NCBI GenBank assembly: GCA_004010835.2
Contig: CP030868.2
Span: forward strand, 558,001-622,000
Direction: 5' to 3'
DNA length: 64,000 nucleotides
Source of the DNA: Oenococcus sp. UCMA 16435
Lineage (GTDB): Bacteria > Bacillota > Bacilli > Lactobacillales > Lactobacillaceae
Within the stretch, counting starts at the first letter, position 1. Each line of letters begins with the position of its first letter. Positions 25,372 through 33,995 of the stretch are shown one piece after another. The translations under genes and the position numbers were made by a program. The notes below the pieces were generated by a model, which worked only from the letters and a program-made list of their open reading frames with translations, ran no database searches and was not told where the DNA came from.

Positions 25372-26304
25372 TTAATTTCCCGAAGTCGAAGAAGAATTGA
25401 CAATCGACTTTATTGTTGCGACCACCGTATTGGACGGAATCGAAAAACTCATTCCCTCAACATCCTCACTACCATCTTCGGTCGAACTGATTTTCATCGA
25501 ATTTATGCCGATAACTTCTCCGGCCATATTGATCAAAGGTCCACCTGAATTACCAGCATTTAGAGCAACGTCAGTCTGGATAGCCGACAATTTAATTGGG
25601 TCATCATCAATTTGGCGGTTGACTGCCGAAACAATTCCAGAAGTTAGAGAGCTTGCATAATCGGATCCCAAAGGCGAACCGATTGCCAAGACCTGCTGAC
25701 CAGGCTCAACATCGCTGGAATTAACAAAAGTTGCCGTCGACGTAACATCAGCCGAACTAATTCTTAAAACAGCAACATCTTTTGTTGCATTCTTCCCGAT
25801 CAGCTTCGCTTTAACTTTAGTTCCGTTGGCCATTATGATCTCAATTTCGTTAGCCCCTTTAATCACATGATTATTTGTCACAATATAAGAATAGTTGCCA
25901 TCGGTTTCGTAAATCATTCCGGTTCCCTCGGCTGCCAATTCGTCCTCTGTAGATGAAGAACTGCTTGAAGAATCCGAACTACTGCTGCTGCCGCTTTGAC
26001 CAGACTCGCTGCCAAACCATTCAGAAAAATAATCACTGGCTTCCGCAGAAGGTTTTTGGTAATTTTCAACCGTTACAACAGCATTTTTAACTTTGTTATA
26101 AGCCTTGGTCGCTTGTGAGCTTGAAGTCCCGGTCAAATTAACAACTTTTGTCATACCAGCTGCTATCGACGAACTTTTGGCAGCTTTATTTTGAGCCGGT
26201 GCTAAATAAAATAGATAAAAACAGCCCAAAACAACAGTGGCTCCGATTATGGCGCTCAACAGCCCAATTAAAAAATACTTGAAAATATGGTCTTTATTTT
26301 TCAT
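25372..26304 (-). CDS. htrA: HtrA/DegP-like serine protease without PDZ domain
   Basis: Membrane-anchored surface protease for misfolded secreted proteins. I prefer ATG 26304 (MKNKDHIFKYF), followed by one N-terminal membrane segment; a longer frame begins at 26361. Ser/Gly-rich linker, then trypsin-like domain with triad His (NNHVIKG), Asp (KDVAVLRI) and Ser (NAGNSGGPL). The protein ends about 20 residues after the last strand of the protease domain (SFSIPSNTV): the PDZ domain of HtrA is missing. Downstream DNA shows no PDZ remnant. Confidence 0.9.
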   Translation of the reverse strand: MKNKDHIFKYFLIGLLSAIIGATVVLGCFYLFYLAPAQNKAAKSSSIAAGMTKVVNLTGTSSSQATKAYNKVKNAVVTVENYQKPSAEASDYFSEWFGSESGQSGSSSSSDSSSSSSSTEDELAAEGTGMIYETDGNYSYIVTNNHVIKGANEIEIIMANGTKVKAKLIGKNATKDVAVLRISSADVTSTATFVNSSDVEPGQQVLAIGSPLGSDYASSLTSGIVSAVNRQIDDDPIKLSAIQTDVALNAGNSGGPLINMAGEVIGINSMKISSTEDGSEDVEGMSFSIPSNTVVATIKSIVNSSSTSGN

Positions 26305-26359
26305 GCTTATATTATTATCTCTAAAAATAAAATTAAAGTTAACTATTTTTTTAAAAAAC

Positions 26360-26387
26360 AAAAATAGCCCTTACCCTGAGCTATTTA
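26360..26387 (-). terminator. Terminator of the guanylate-kinase-like gene
   Basis: AAATAGC...GCTATTTTT on the minus strand right after the stop; seven-pair stem with T-run. Confidence 0.6.
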
Positions 26388-26391
26388 AAAG

Positions 26392-26976
26392 TTACATATA
26401 AAATAGTTTATTAACAAATTTATCGGCCCCTTCTTGAGTCAACTGCCAATTATCATTAATAATGACCGTTGCCCGATTTTCAAGTTTTTTAGGAAGGTGC
26501 ATATCGCGTTCGAAATCATTTGAGCTGGTTCGTTCAACAACCCGTTTTGGATTGTCTCCACGCGCAATAAGGCGGTTTCTCAAACCGGCAACATCGCTAA
26601 CTGTTACAAACCAGATAATTGCTTGATCCTTCAGTGTTTCCTTATAGGTAATCGCTCCAATCGTATCGACCACCAGGCTTATAATGCCCGGATGATTCGA
26701 TTGTTTTGACTTAGCCCAAGCACGCTCGAGCCCCTCATAAGAAGAACCATATTTGTAGCCGGAATAATTAACCTGTTCGATAAAGTGGTTCTTATTCCAT
26801 GAGTCTTTGGTTTCAAAGTAATAATCAACGCCATCAATTTCCCCTTCCCTTGGTTCGCGGGTTGTATGAGTGATCACACGCGGAACACTGTATTTAGCCC
26901 GAAGATAACGGGCAACTGATGTCTTACCGGCACCGGAAGCGCCAGTGATTACGATTACGCGATTTTCATTTTCCAT
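26392..26976 (-). CDS. Guanylate kinase-like protein
   Basis: 194 residues with P-loop TGASGAGKTSV (about 11-21) and the GMP-binding segment ITHTTREPREGEIDGVDYYF typical of guanylate kinases. It is more diverged in the C-terminal half than the housekeeping Gmk, so it may be a second paralogue of the kind found in lactobacilli. No Shine-Dalgarno; TATAAT lies 11 nt before the ATG. Confidence 0.85.
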   Translation of the reverse strand: MENENRVIVITGASGAGKTSVARYLRAKYSVPRVITHTTREPREGEIDGVDYYFETKDSWNKNHFIEQVNYSGYKYGSSYEGLERAWAKSKQSNHPGIISLVVDTIGAITYKETLKDQAIIWFVTVSDVAGLRNRLIARGDNPKRVVERTSSNDFERDMHLPKKLENRATVIINDNWQLTQEGADKFVNKLFYM

Positions 26977-27047
26977 ATTGATTAAATATTATAAACTGAA
27001 TTAACTTTTTCAAGCCTAAAATAAAATAATTCCCAAAATACCAAAAA

Positions 27048-28619
27048 TTATTCTTCCACTTCTCCCGGCTGCATATTCGACATGGAAGCAATATCGATGA
27101 CTTTATCGATCCAGCCTTCATAAAAACTCCGTTCGTGAGTAACAAGGATCAAACTGCCATCGAATTTTTGAATTGCTTTTTTCAAAGAATTTTTAGTTGC
27201 TTCATCCAAGTGATTGGTCGGTTCGTCTAAAATCAAGAAATTTGATGGTGTTAACTCCATGAGCGCCAATTTAACTTTTGTTTGTTCGCCACCAGACAAT
27301 AAACGCATTTGCTTAGTCGCGTTATCTGCATTGATACCAGCCGCACCAAGCCTCTGGCGCAGTTGTTTCTGTTCTTCTAAAGGATAAGCAGCCTGCATGA
27401 TCTGCAAAGGCGTCTTTTTATCATCATCCCAAATTAAATCCTGATCAAAGTAATTCGTCTTTGCTGACGGAGAAAATTTCGATTTACCGGAAATAGCCGG
27501 TAAAACACCAAGCAGGGTTTTAATTAAAGTTGACTTACCGGCACCGTTAAAACCGGTAAAAACAATTTTGTCACCTGAAGACATGCTGAAAGTGATCGGA
27601 TTCAAGACCGGTTTTTTAGGATCATATCCAACCACTAATCTTTCCGCTTTCAAAGCATCGGTCGACTGAGATTCAATATAAGGAAATTTAAAAGTCGCCT
27701 TTGGATTAGTCTGCGGTGGCTCAATGATATCCATATGAGCCAACATTTTCTCTCGCGACTTAGCTCGTCCGGTTGTTGAAGCACGTGCCTTATTCTTTTG
27801 AATAAAAGTCTTTGTTTTCTTAATAACTTCCTGCTGTTTGTTATAAGCCCGCAACTGCTGCTCGGTTTTTTCTGTTTTTTGCCGCATCGCCTGATCGAAA
27901 TTTCCACGATACTTTGTCAAAGTGTTAAAAGACACGTCCAAGATCACGTTGGCAACGTTGTTTAGAAAGTCAAAATCATGGCTGATAATTAAAGCGGCTC
28001 CGTCATAATTTTGTAAATATCCTTCCAGCCACTTAATATGGGAAACATCCAGATAATTGGTCGGCTCATCAAGAATAATGACATCATTACCTTCTAAAAG
28101 CAGTTTTGCCAAAATAATTTTTGCCCGCTGGCCACCCGACATTTCAGAGATAATGTGATCGCGACCGATCGAATCCAAGCCTAAGCCGGTAATAACCTGT
28201 TCGACATTATTATCAATCGAATAAAAATCGGCTGCATCCAATTCATTTTGAAAACGCGTCGCCCGTTCCAACAATTTGTCATCGACAAGCTCGGCATACT
28301 TCGAATATAAATCAGTCATCTTTTTTTCTTTATCGTAAAGATCACTGTAAGCGGTATGCAAAAAATCAATTAAGCTCATTCCTGAAGGAATATCGGCATA
28401 CTGATCCAAATAACCGATCTGGATTTTTTTCTTCCATTCAATCCGACCGGCAATTGGCAAGACTTTTCCGGTCAAAATTTTAATCAAAGTCGATTTACCG
28501 GCTCCGTTTTGACCAACAATCCCTAAATGCTCTCCTCGCTCTAGCGTAAAATCCGCATCGGTATATAATTTTTTATCGGCATAGGCCATTGTCAACCCAG
28601 TCACTTCTAATAAAGCCAT
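27048..28619 (-). CDS. ABC-F family ATPase
   Basis: 523 residues with two ABC domains and no membrane part: Walker A GQNGAGKST and GFNGAGKST, signatures MSGGQRAKIILAK and LSGGEQTKVKLAL, Walker B VIILDEPTNYLD and FLILDEPTNHLD. The linker (about 240-315) is basic and helical, as needed for action on the ribosome. ABC-F proteins act on the ribosome E site, in translation or antibiotic protection; which one is unknown. Probably transcribed without leader. Confidence 0.93.
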   Translation of the reverse strand: MALLEVTGLTMAYADKKLYTDADFTLERGEHLGIVGQNGAGKSTLIKILTGKVLPIAGRIEWKKKIQIGYLDQYADIPSGMSLIDFLHTAYSDLYDKEKKMTDLYSKYAELVDDKLLERATRFQNELDAADFYSIDNNVEQVITGLGLDSIGRDHIISEMSGGQRAKIILAKLLLEGNDVIILDEPTNYLDVSHIKWLEGYLQNYDGAALIISHDFDFLNNVANVILDVSFNTLTKYRGNFDQAMRQKTEKTEQQLRAYNKQQEVIKKTKTFIQKNKARASTTGRAKSREKMLAHMDIIEPPQTNPKATFKFPYIESQSTDALKAERLVVGYDPKKPVLNPITFSMSSGDKIVFTGFNGAGKSTLIKTLLGVLPAISGKSKFSPSAKTNYFDQDLIWDDDKKTPLQIMQAAYPLEEQKQLRQRLGAAGINADNATKQMRLLSGGEQTKVKLALMELTPSNFLILDEPTNHLDEATKNSLKKAIQKFDGSLILVTHERSFYEGWIDKVIDIASMSNMQPGEVEE

Positions 28620-28626
28620 CAGAAAC

Positions 28627-28635
28627 AGTCTAGCA
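28627..28635 (-). promoter_or_regulatory. Extended -10 of the ABC-F gene, leaderless arrangement
   Basis: TG-C-TAGACT on the minus strand, 7 nt before ATG 28619. Back to back with the promoter of the divergent gene: the two TG elements meet at CATG. Confidence 0.5.
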
Positions 28636-28644
28636 TGTTAGAAT
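28636..28644 (+). promoter_or_regulatory. Extended -10 of the VOC-like gene
   Basis: TG-T-TAGAAT, 10 nt before ATG 28655, no ribosome binding site in between. Confidence 0.45.
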
Positions 28645-28654
28645 ATTTGCTGAA

Positions 28655-28990
28655 ATGAAACCTCGTAAAATGCGTCCAAAAATAATTCCGGCCGACGATA
28701 TAAAGCGTGCTTATCGCTTTTATCGGGACGTTTTTGAATTCCTTCGCAATCCAAAGGATCAAACAACATTAATTGTTGACGGCCAACCGATAAAATTTGT
28801 CAAAAGCTCACAAAGAATCGAACTCGAACTGCTCGTACGCGATCATCTTCATGAAATTCGCGAACATTTAACCAATAATTTTTTAACAGAAATAGCCGAA
28901 CCGGAACATCGTTTTAATAAAAAAATTGCCTTGAGAGTCCATGACTCGGAAGGCAATACAGTTATTATCGAGGGTAATGAGGATAATTAA
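28655..28990 (+). CDS. Small glyoxalase/VOC-like protein
   Basis: 111 residues. The pattern AYRFYRDVFEFL near the start and LRVHDSEGNTVIIEG at the end is that of the vicinal oxygen chelate (glyoxalase/bleomycin resistance) fold, but metal ligands are not clear, so substrate and activity are unknown. Its 3' end overlaps the convergent pta end by four bases. Confidence 0.65.
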   Translation: MKPRKMRPKIIPADDIKRAYRFYRDVFEFLRNPKDQTTLIVDGQPIKFVKSSQRIELELLVRDHLHEIREHLTNNFLTEIAEPEHRFNKKIALRVHDSEGNTVIIEGNEDN

Positions 28991-29976
28991 TCTTTCAATG
29001 CTTGAGCAGCAGTGATAATAGCTACTTTGTAGGCATCTTCTTCGCTCGCGCCGCGTGACAGGTCGGAAACAGGCGCTGCCAATCCTTGTAAAATGGGGCC
29101 GATTGCTTCATAGCCACCCAGGCGTTGGGCAATTTTGTAACCAATATTTCCAGCTTCGAGACTTGGAAAAATGAATACATTCGCATGCCCGGCAACTTTC
29201 GATCCCGGCGCCTTTGATTTGGCGACCGATTCGACAAAAGCTGCATCGAATTGCAACTCTCCATCGATACTATCAGCTAGTTCCGGCGCCATTTCCCGTG
29301 CCAATTTGGTTGCTTGAACAACTTTATCGACTAATTCGTGTTTTGCCGATCCTTTGGTCGAAAAACTCAGCATAGCAACTTTTGGATCAATTCCAAATAT
29401 TTTAGCCGTAGCAGCCGATTGAACGGCAATTTCAGCCAAAGTCTCTGCATCGAGTTCGATATTAATCGCCGAATCGGCGAAAAGATAGCGTTCAACCCCT
29501 TTTTGCATAATAAAAGCACCGGAAATACGACTAACACCAGGAGCCGTCTTAATAATTTGTAAAGCCGGACGAACCGTATCGCCAGTTGGATGGACAGCAC
29601 CGGAAACCATTGCATCGGCTCTGCCGGTATAAACAAGCATCGTGCCAAAATAGTTTACTTCCTGCAACCACATAGCTGCCGTTTGCGCGTCGGTTTTCCC
29701 TTTTCGACGAGCCACCAGTTTATCAACCAATTGGTTGAACTGAGTTCCATCGAATTTAACCGGGTCGATAATTTCAATTTCATTTAGATCGAAATTGTTA
29801 TCCGCAGCTGTTTTTTCAACTGCTGCATGGTCACCCAATAATATCGGAGTTAGCAAATCATCCTTTTTTAAACGGATAGCCGCACCCTGAATTCTTGGGT
29901 CATCACCTTCGGGAAAAACGAGCCGCAGGTTTTTCCCTTTAATTTTATCAGCCAACTCAGTAAATAAATTTGTCAT
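28987..29976 (-). CDS. pta: Phosphate acetyltransferase
   Basis: Interconverts acetyl-CoA and acetyl phosphate; in heterofermenters used in ethanol/acetate branches. 329 residues, usual short form. Motifs MVSGAVHPTGDTVRPALQII and C-terminal NIGYKIAQRLGGYEAIGPILQG match the family. GGAGG ribosome binding site. Downstream of ung, as in other lactobacilli. Confidence 0.95.
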   Translation of the reverse strand: MTNLFTELADKIKGKNLRLVFPEGDDPRIQGAAIRLKKDDLLTPILLGDHAAVEKTAADNNFDLNEIEIIDPVKFDGTQFNQLVDKLVARRKGKTDAQTAAMWLQEVNYFGTMLVYTGRADAMVSGAVHPTGDTVRPALQIIKTAPGVSRISGAFIMQKGVERYLFADSAINIELDAETLAEIAVQSAATAKIFGIDPKVAMLSFSTKGSAKHELVDKVVQATKLAREMAPELADSIDGELQFDAAFVESVAKSKAPGSKVAGHANVFIFPSLEAGNIGYKIAQRLGGYEAIGPILQGLAAPVSDLSRGASEEDAYKVAIITAAQALKD

Positions 29977-30021
29977 ATTTCCTCCAACCCCATTATCATA
30001 GAAAGGGTTTTCATTTGCACG

Positions 30022-30702
30022 CTATTTCAACCAATCAATTGCCGTTCGGTCGTGTGAAAGCAGCCAATCATTTGTTTGACTGAAAGGTTTGCTACCGAAG
30101 AAACCTCGATTTGCCGAAAATCCCGATGGATGGGCCGACTGAACGATCAAATCTTTTTCTTGATCAATCAAAACTGCTTTTTTTCGAGCAAAACTTCCCC
30201 ACAAAATAAAGACTTTCGGCTGTGGTTCGGCACTGGCTAACTGGATAACCGAATCAGTAAATTTTTCCCAGATAAGTCCAGCATGCGAATTGGCTTTATG
30301 TTCTTCAACAGTTAAAACAGAATTCAAAAGTAGTACACCTTGTTTAGCCCAGGGTATCAAATCATGCGAACTACGTGTTTTTCCAAGGTCACTGGCAATT
30401 TCTTTATGAATATTCTGCAGACTGCTTGGAGCAGGAAAATCGTCCGGTACACTAAAGCTGAGACCTTGTGCCTGGCCAAATTCATGGTATGGATCCTGGC
30501 CAACAATCACAACCTTTGTATTTGCCAGGCTCGTATAAAGCATCGCCGAAAAAATTTTGTCCTCCGGTGGAAAAACCCGAAGCGATCCAGTATAAGCCTT
30601 ATTAAGAAAGTCATTAATCTGCTTCAGATACACCAAACCCAGAACCGGTTTTAAGTGTGGATACCAATCAGTCTTTTTTAAGTTAACTAAATAATCTTTC
30701 AC
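30022..30702 (-). CDS. ung: Uracil-DNA glycosylase
   Basis: Excises uracil from DNA. 226 residues, family 1: GQDPYHEFGQAQGLSFSV with the catalytic Asp, LLLNSVLTVE, and HPSGFSANRGFFGSKPFS with the leucine-loop equivalent. Start is GTG 30702; TATAAT lies 7 nt upstream and no Shine-Dalgarno is present. Only 15 bases separate it from the divergent gene. Confidence 0.95.
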   Translation of the reverse strand: MKDYLVNLKKTDWYPHLKPVLGLVYLKQINDFLNKAYTGSLRVFPPEDKIFSAMLYTSLANTKVVIVGQDPYHEFGQAQGLSFSVPDDFPAPSSLQNIHKEIASDLGKTRSSHDLIPWAKQGVLLLNSVLTVEEHKANSHAGLIWEKFTDSVIQLASAEPQPKVFILWGSFARKKAVLIDQEKDLIVQSAHPSGFSANRGFFGSKPFSQTNDWLLSHDRTAIDWLK

Positions 30703-30717
30703 GGTTAAAATTATAGT
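30703..30717. promoter_or_regulatory. 15-bp divergent start region with back-to-back -10 boxes
   Basis: Minus strand: TATAAT (30710-30715), 7 nt, GTG of ung. Plus strand: TAAAAT (30706-30711), 6 nt, ATG of the next gene, with TTAACT 17 nt upstream of TAAAAT. Both transcripts would start at their start codons. Confidence 0.5.
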
Positions 30718-31260
30718 ATGAGTCGTTACTTTTTAATGCAACAACATAATACAAATCAAAGAGAAAATCGAGCTTACAACGAAGACTTTTCAATTGCCTT
30801 TAATATTTCCGGAAAACTTGGAAGTAAAAATGATGTTATCTATGTATACGATACTCAAGGTGTCGAACAATCGCGGATCAGACAGGTATCCTACGGAATA
30901 TTACCGCGTTTTCAGCTCCTGTATCAAGACAAATACATTGGCTCGATTGGTTTTAATTTTGCCGGTTTTAATGATGTAATTTTCGTTCGTTATTTGAATT
31001 GGGTGATCACCGGTGAAATTATTTCAGGCAAGTACCGCATTAGACACGGACGAAAAAAGTTATTGGAAGTCAATCCAGTTGAATTCCCTGATGGCCTTTT
31101 CTATCAGCTGGATGTGCAAAACGATGCTCAAGCTTCGGTTCATGTTGCAATCGCCGCTCTTTTGGATCGTTGGGGAATGAAAAAAAATCGTGGTCTATTG
31201 AAGCTGCCAACCAGATCGACCAAATATAAATACAAAATGGCAACAAAAGTTAATCAATGA
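30718..31260 (+). CDS. LURP-one/YxjI-like (tubby-fold) protein
   Basis: 180 residues, cytosolic, made mainly of beta strands (VIYVYDTQGVEQSRIRQVSYG, RFQLLYQDKYIGSIGF). The pattern resembles the LURP-one-related family (YxjI), whose function in bacteria is unknown. ATG 30718 lacks a ribosome binding site; ATG 30736 is an alternative. Ends overlap the convergent smpB by seven bases. Confidence 0.6.
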   Translation: MSRYFLMQQHNTNQRENRAYNEDFSIAFNISGKLGSKNDVIYVYDTQGVEQSRIRQVSYGILPRFQLLYQDKYIGSIGFNFAGFNDVIFVRYLNWVITGEIISGKYRIRHGRKKLLEVNPVEFPDGLFYQLDVQNDAQASVHVAIAALLDRWGMKKNRGLLKLPTRSTKYKYKMATKVNQ

Positions 31261-31721
31261 AAATTCTTTAGATTTTTTCCCAACTCTCGTTTTAGATCAC
31301 GTTCTTTTATTGTTTGCCGTTTGTCATAATTCTTTTTACCGGTTCCAATCGCAATTAAGATTTTGGCGAAACCTTTGACAATGTAAACACGCAAAGGAAT
31401 AATTGTTTTCCCTTCTTTGGAAACTGCCCGATCAAGCGCAAGGATCTCTTTTTTATGCAAAAGTAATTTGCGCCGCCGTAATGGATCGACATTAAATTGG
31501 TTCCCCTGCTTATAAGGAGAAATATTGGCGTTGTTTAAATAGGCTTGCTGGTTGCGAATCGTGATGTAAGCATCCCCGATTGTGATTTGGCCAAGACGAA
31601 CCGATTTAATTTCGGTACCGGTAAGCTGGATGCCCGCTTCATAAGTCTCGCCAATAAAATAATTAAAAGATGCTCGACGATTTCTTGCTAGGGCATCATC
31701 ATGCTTATCTTTTTTGGCCAT
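31254..31721 (-). CDS. smpB: SsrA-binding protein SmpB
   Basis: Partner of tmRNA in ribosome rescue. 155 residues; NRRASFNYFIGETYEAGI start, TEIKSVR and GKKNYDKRQTIKERD C-terminal tail present. Its ATG overlaps the rnr stop (TAATG). Confidence 0.97.
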   Translation of the reverse strand: MAKKDKHDDALARNRRASFNYFIGETYEAGIQLTGTEIKSVRLGQITIGDAYITIRNQQAYLNNANISPYKQGNQFNVDPLRRRKLLLHKKEILALDRAVSKEGKTIIPLRVYIVKGFAKILIAIGTGKKNYDKRQTIKERDLKRELGKNLKNFH

Positions 31722-33898
31722 TAACGATGTCCTCCCCGTAAACGATATTTACCGGTCGATTTATAAGCACCTTTTTGATGACGATTATTTTGTCGATTTT
31801 CTTGGCGGCGATGATCGCCATTGCCATTATTATCATGATGAAAACTGCGTCGTTCCGGCTCGGCGGCCAAACGAATCTTGGTTATTGGCGCCAATTGTGG
31901 ATCAATTAATTTAAAGTCGATTTTGCGGGTTTCTTTATTTGCGTTAATAACCTGGACTTTGACTTTTTGGCCAATCGTAAAGATTCGATGGTAGGTCCGC
32001 CCGATTAAAGCCTGTCGGGTCTCATCATATTGATAAACATCGTCTTTCATAGTACTGATATGGACGAGTCCCTCGATTGTATTCGGCAGGCTGATAAAAA
32101 GTCCAAATTTCAAAGCAGAATTAACAACCCCATCATAAATACCGCCAATATGGTCTTCCATATATTCGGCAAATTTCATATCGTTAGTCGCTCTTTCGGC
32201 ATCGACCGCCCTGCGTTCCCGCTCAGAAGTATCAATCCCAATTTGGGGCAATTTTCCCCGCACAGCGTCGGTTGACGAAGGTCCGGTACCAAATTTGGCG
32301 TAATGTTTGATCAAACGATGAACAACCAGGTCAGGATAACGACGAATCGGCGAAGTAAAATGAGTATAAAATTTGGCAGCAATGCCGAAATGACCGATTG
32401 GTTGCGGGGAATAATGAGCCTGTTTGGTTGCTCTAAGCATCATCGTTTGGATCATCATTTCTTCCGGCAAACCGGCAACTGCATCCAAAGCGGACTGAAA
32501 GTCTTTTGGCCGCAAATTTTTCGGATCGGCTTTAATGGGATGGCCAATTGCACGCATAAATTCAAAGAAGTTAACAACTTTATCACCTTCTGGTACTTCG
32601 TGAACACGATACAAAAAAGGTACGTGCAAATGATCAAAGTGTTCGGCAACCGTTTCATTGGCAGCCAGCATGAACGATTCAATCATTCGTTCACCAATTC
32701 CACGATCGCGAACCAACACATCGATCGGATGGCCTTTGGCATCGACGATAATTTCCGCCTCATCGGTTTCAAACTCGATTGCTCCACGTTTTTTTCTCAT
32801 TGCCGCAAGAATTTTGTGCAATTCACCCATCTGATGGATCATTTCCGATAAATCAGCGTATTTAGCTGTTTCCGCTTGATCGCCGGCTAAAATTTTATTA
32901 ATCGAATCATAGGTCATTCGGGCATGTGAACGAATAATGCTCGGTTGAATTTTATGTTTAACAATTTGGCCTTCCTGATTAATTTCCATTTCACAAGACA
33001 TCGCCAGACGATCTTCATTAGGATTCAAGGAAGCAATCCCGTTGGATATTTCCGTTGGCAGCATCGGAATAACCCGATCGGTTAAATAAACCGAAGTGCC
33101 ACGTTTATAAGCTTCCGTATCCAAAGGCGTCTGCAGGGGCACATAATTTGAAACATCGGCAATATGAACACCTAAATGGTAATTGCCATTCGGCAGCTTC
33201 CAAACGACGACCGCATCATCAATATCTTTAGTATCAGCGCCGTCGATCGTAATCAAAGGCTGTTCGCGAAAATCCGGACGTCCGTCCGCTTTAGCAGCCT
33301 CTAAATCAATCGTTTGCGGAATATTTTTCGCCTGTTGCGCGGCATCTTCTGGATAATTACTGGGAATCTTCAAGCTGTAAACAATCTCCAAGATATCGAC
33401 TCCCGGAGCATCGGAACGACCAATCACATTGGTAACTGATCCAATTAATAAATTCGGACGATCATTGGTTGGAAACTGGCTGGTGGTCGCCGTGACTGAA
33501 TCGCGATCCTGGGGCTGCAAGCCCTTTTTGTCAACCAGATATTTATATTCCTGCAGTTTTTCATCGTTAAAAGTAATCGTGCCGATATAATCGTCCGGAT
33601 TTAAATTACTTTTGCTTGGCAAGTCGTTTTCGTTAACGCCGGAACGAAAAACGCCAACAACCTGTTGGTTGGCATGGCTAAGAATCTTTTCGATTTTTCC
33701 TTCCGGAACCCGACCATCTTTGCCCGGATGAAGAATCGAAGCAAGCACTTCATCGCTTTGCATGGCCAAATTCGTATTACTGTGGCCGATAAACAAATCA
33801 TCCTGTCCTTCATCGGTCTTAACAAAGCCGAATCCCTTTGGATTGGCAACAAATGTGCCATTAATAAAATTTTCAGAAGCGAATTGAGTAACAGACAT
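31721..33898 (-). CDS. rnr: Ribonuclease R, no N-terminal winged helix
   Basis: Processive 3'-5' exoribonuclease, works with SmpB/tmRNA. Cold-shock domains from about residue 12 (GTFVANPKGFGFV), RNB domain with DGADTKDIDDAV catalytic acids, S1 domain near the C terminus (GGIYDGVVNSALKFGLFISL) and a basic tail. 725 residues; the N-terminal winged-helix domain of about 60 residues seen in most RNase R is missing, and the upstream terminator leaves no room for it. TATAAT ends 7 nt before the ATG. secG, often upstream, is absent. Confidence 0.94.
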   Translation of the reverse strand: MSVTQFASENFINGTFVANPKGFGFVKTDEGQDDLFIGHSNTNLAMQSDEVLASILHPGKDGRVPEGKIEKILSHANQQVVGVFRSGVNENDLPSKSNLNPDDYIGTITFNDEKLQEYKYLVDKKGLQPQDRDSVTATTSQFPTNDRPNLLIGSVTNVIGRSDAPGVDILEIVYSLKIPSNYPEDAAQQAKNIPQTIDLEAAKADGRPDFREQPLITIDGADTKDIDDAVVVWKLPNGNYHLGVHIADVSNYVPLQTPLDTEAYKRGTSVYLTDRVIPMLPTEISNGIASLNPNEDRLAMSCEMEINQEGQIVKHKIQPSIIRSHARMTYDSINKILAGDQAETAKYADLSEMIHQMGELHKILAAMRKKRGAIEFETDEAEIIVDAKGHPIDVLVRDRGIGERMIESFMLAANETVAEHFDHLHVPFLYRVHEVPEGDKVVNFFEFMRAIGHPIKADPKNLRPKDFQSALDAVAGLPEEMMIQTMMLRATKQAHYSPQPIGHFGIAAKFYTHFTSPIRRYPDLVVHRLIKHYAKFGTGPSSTDAVRGKLPQIGIDTSERERRAVDAERATNDMKFAEYMEDHIGGIYDGVVNSALKFGLFISLPNTIEGLVHISTMKDDVYQYDETRQALIGRTYHRIFTIGQKVKVQVINANKETRKIDFKLIDPQLAPITKIRLAAEPERRSFHHDNNGNGDHRRQENRQNNRHQKGAYKSTGKYRLRGGHR

Positions 33899-33905
33899 AC
33901 TAATA

Positions 33906-33911
33906 ATTATA
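33906..33911 (-). promoter_or_regulatory. -10 box of rnr, leaderless arrangement
   Basis: TATAAT, 7 nt, ATG on the minus strand; no ribosome binding site. The helD terminator lies directly upstream. Confidence 0.45.
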
Positions 33912-33920
33912 TCGGTTAAT

Positions 33921-33949
33921 AAAAACGCCGCGATAATTAAATCGCGGCG
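33921..33949 (-). terminator. Terminator of helD
   Basis: CGCCGCGAT aattaa ATCGCGGCG with TTTTT on the minus strand: perfect 9-bp stem. Confidence 0.9.
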
Positions 33950-33995
33950 GGTAGGTAGATAGATAAACTACCTCAGCTGGTCGTTTATCATTATA

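Noticed and set aside
33950..33978. tRNA-like fold near GTAGGTAGATAG...CTACCTC
   Set aside because: Only a small hairpin AGGTAG/CTACCT; no acceptor or anticodon arms.
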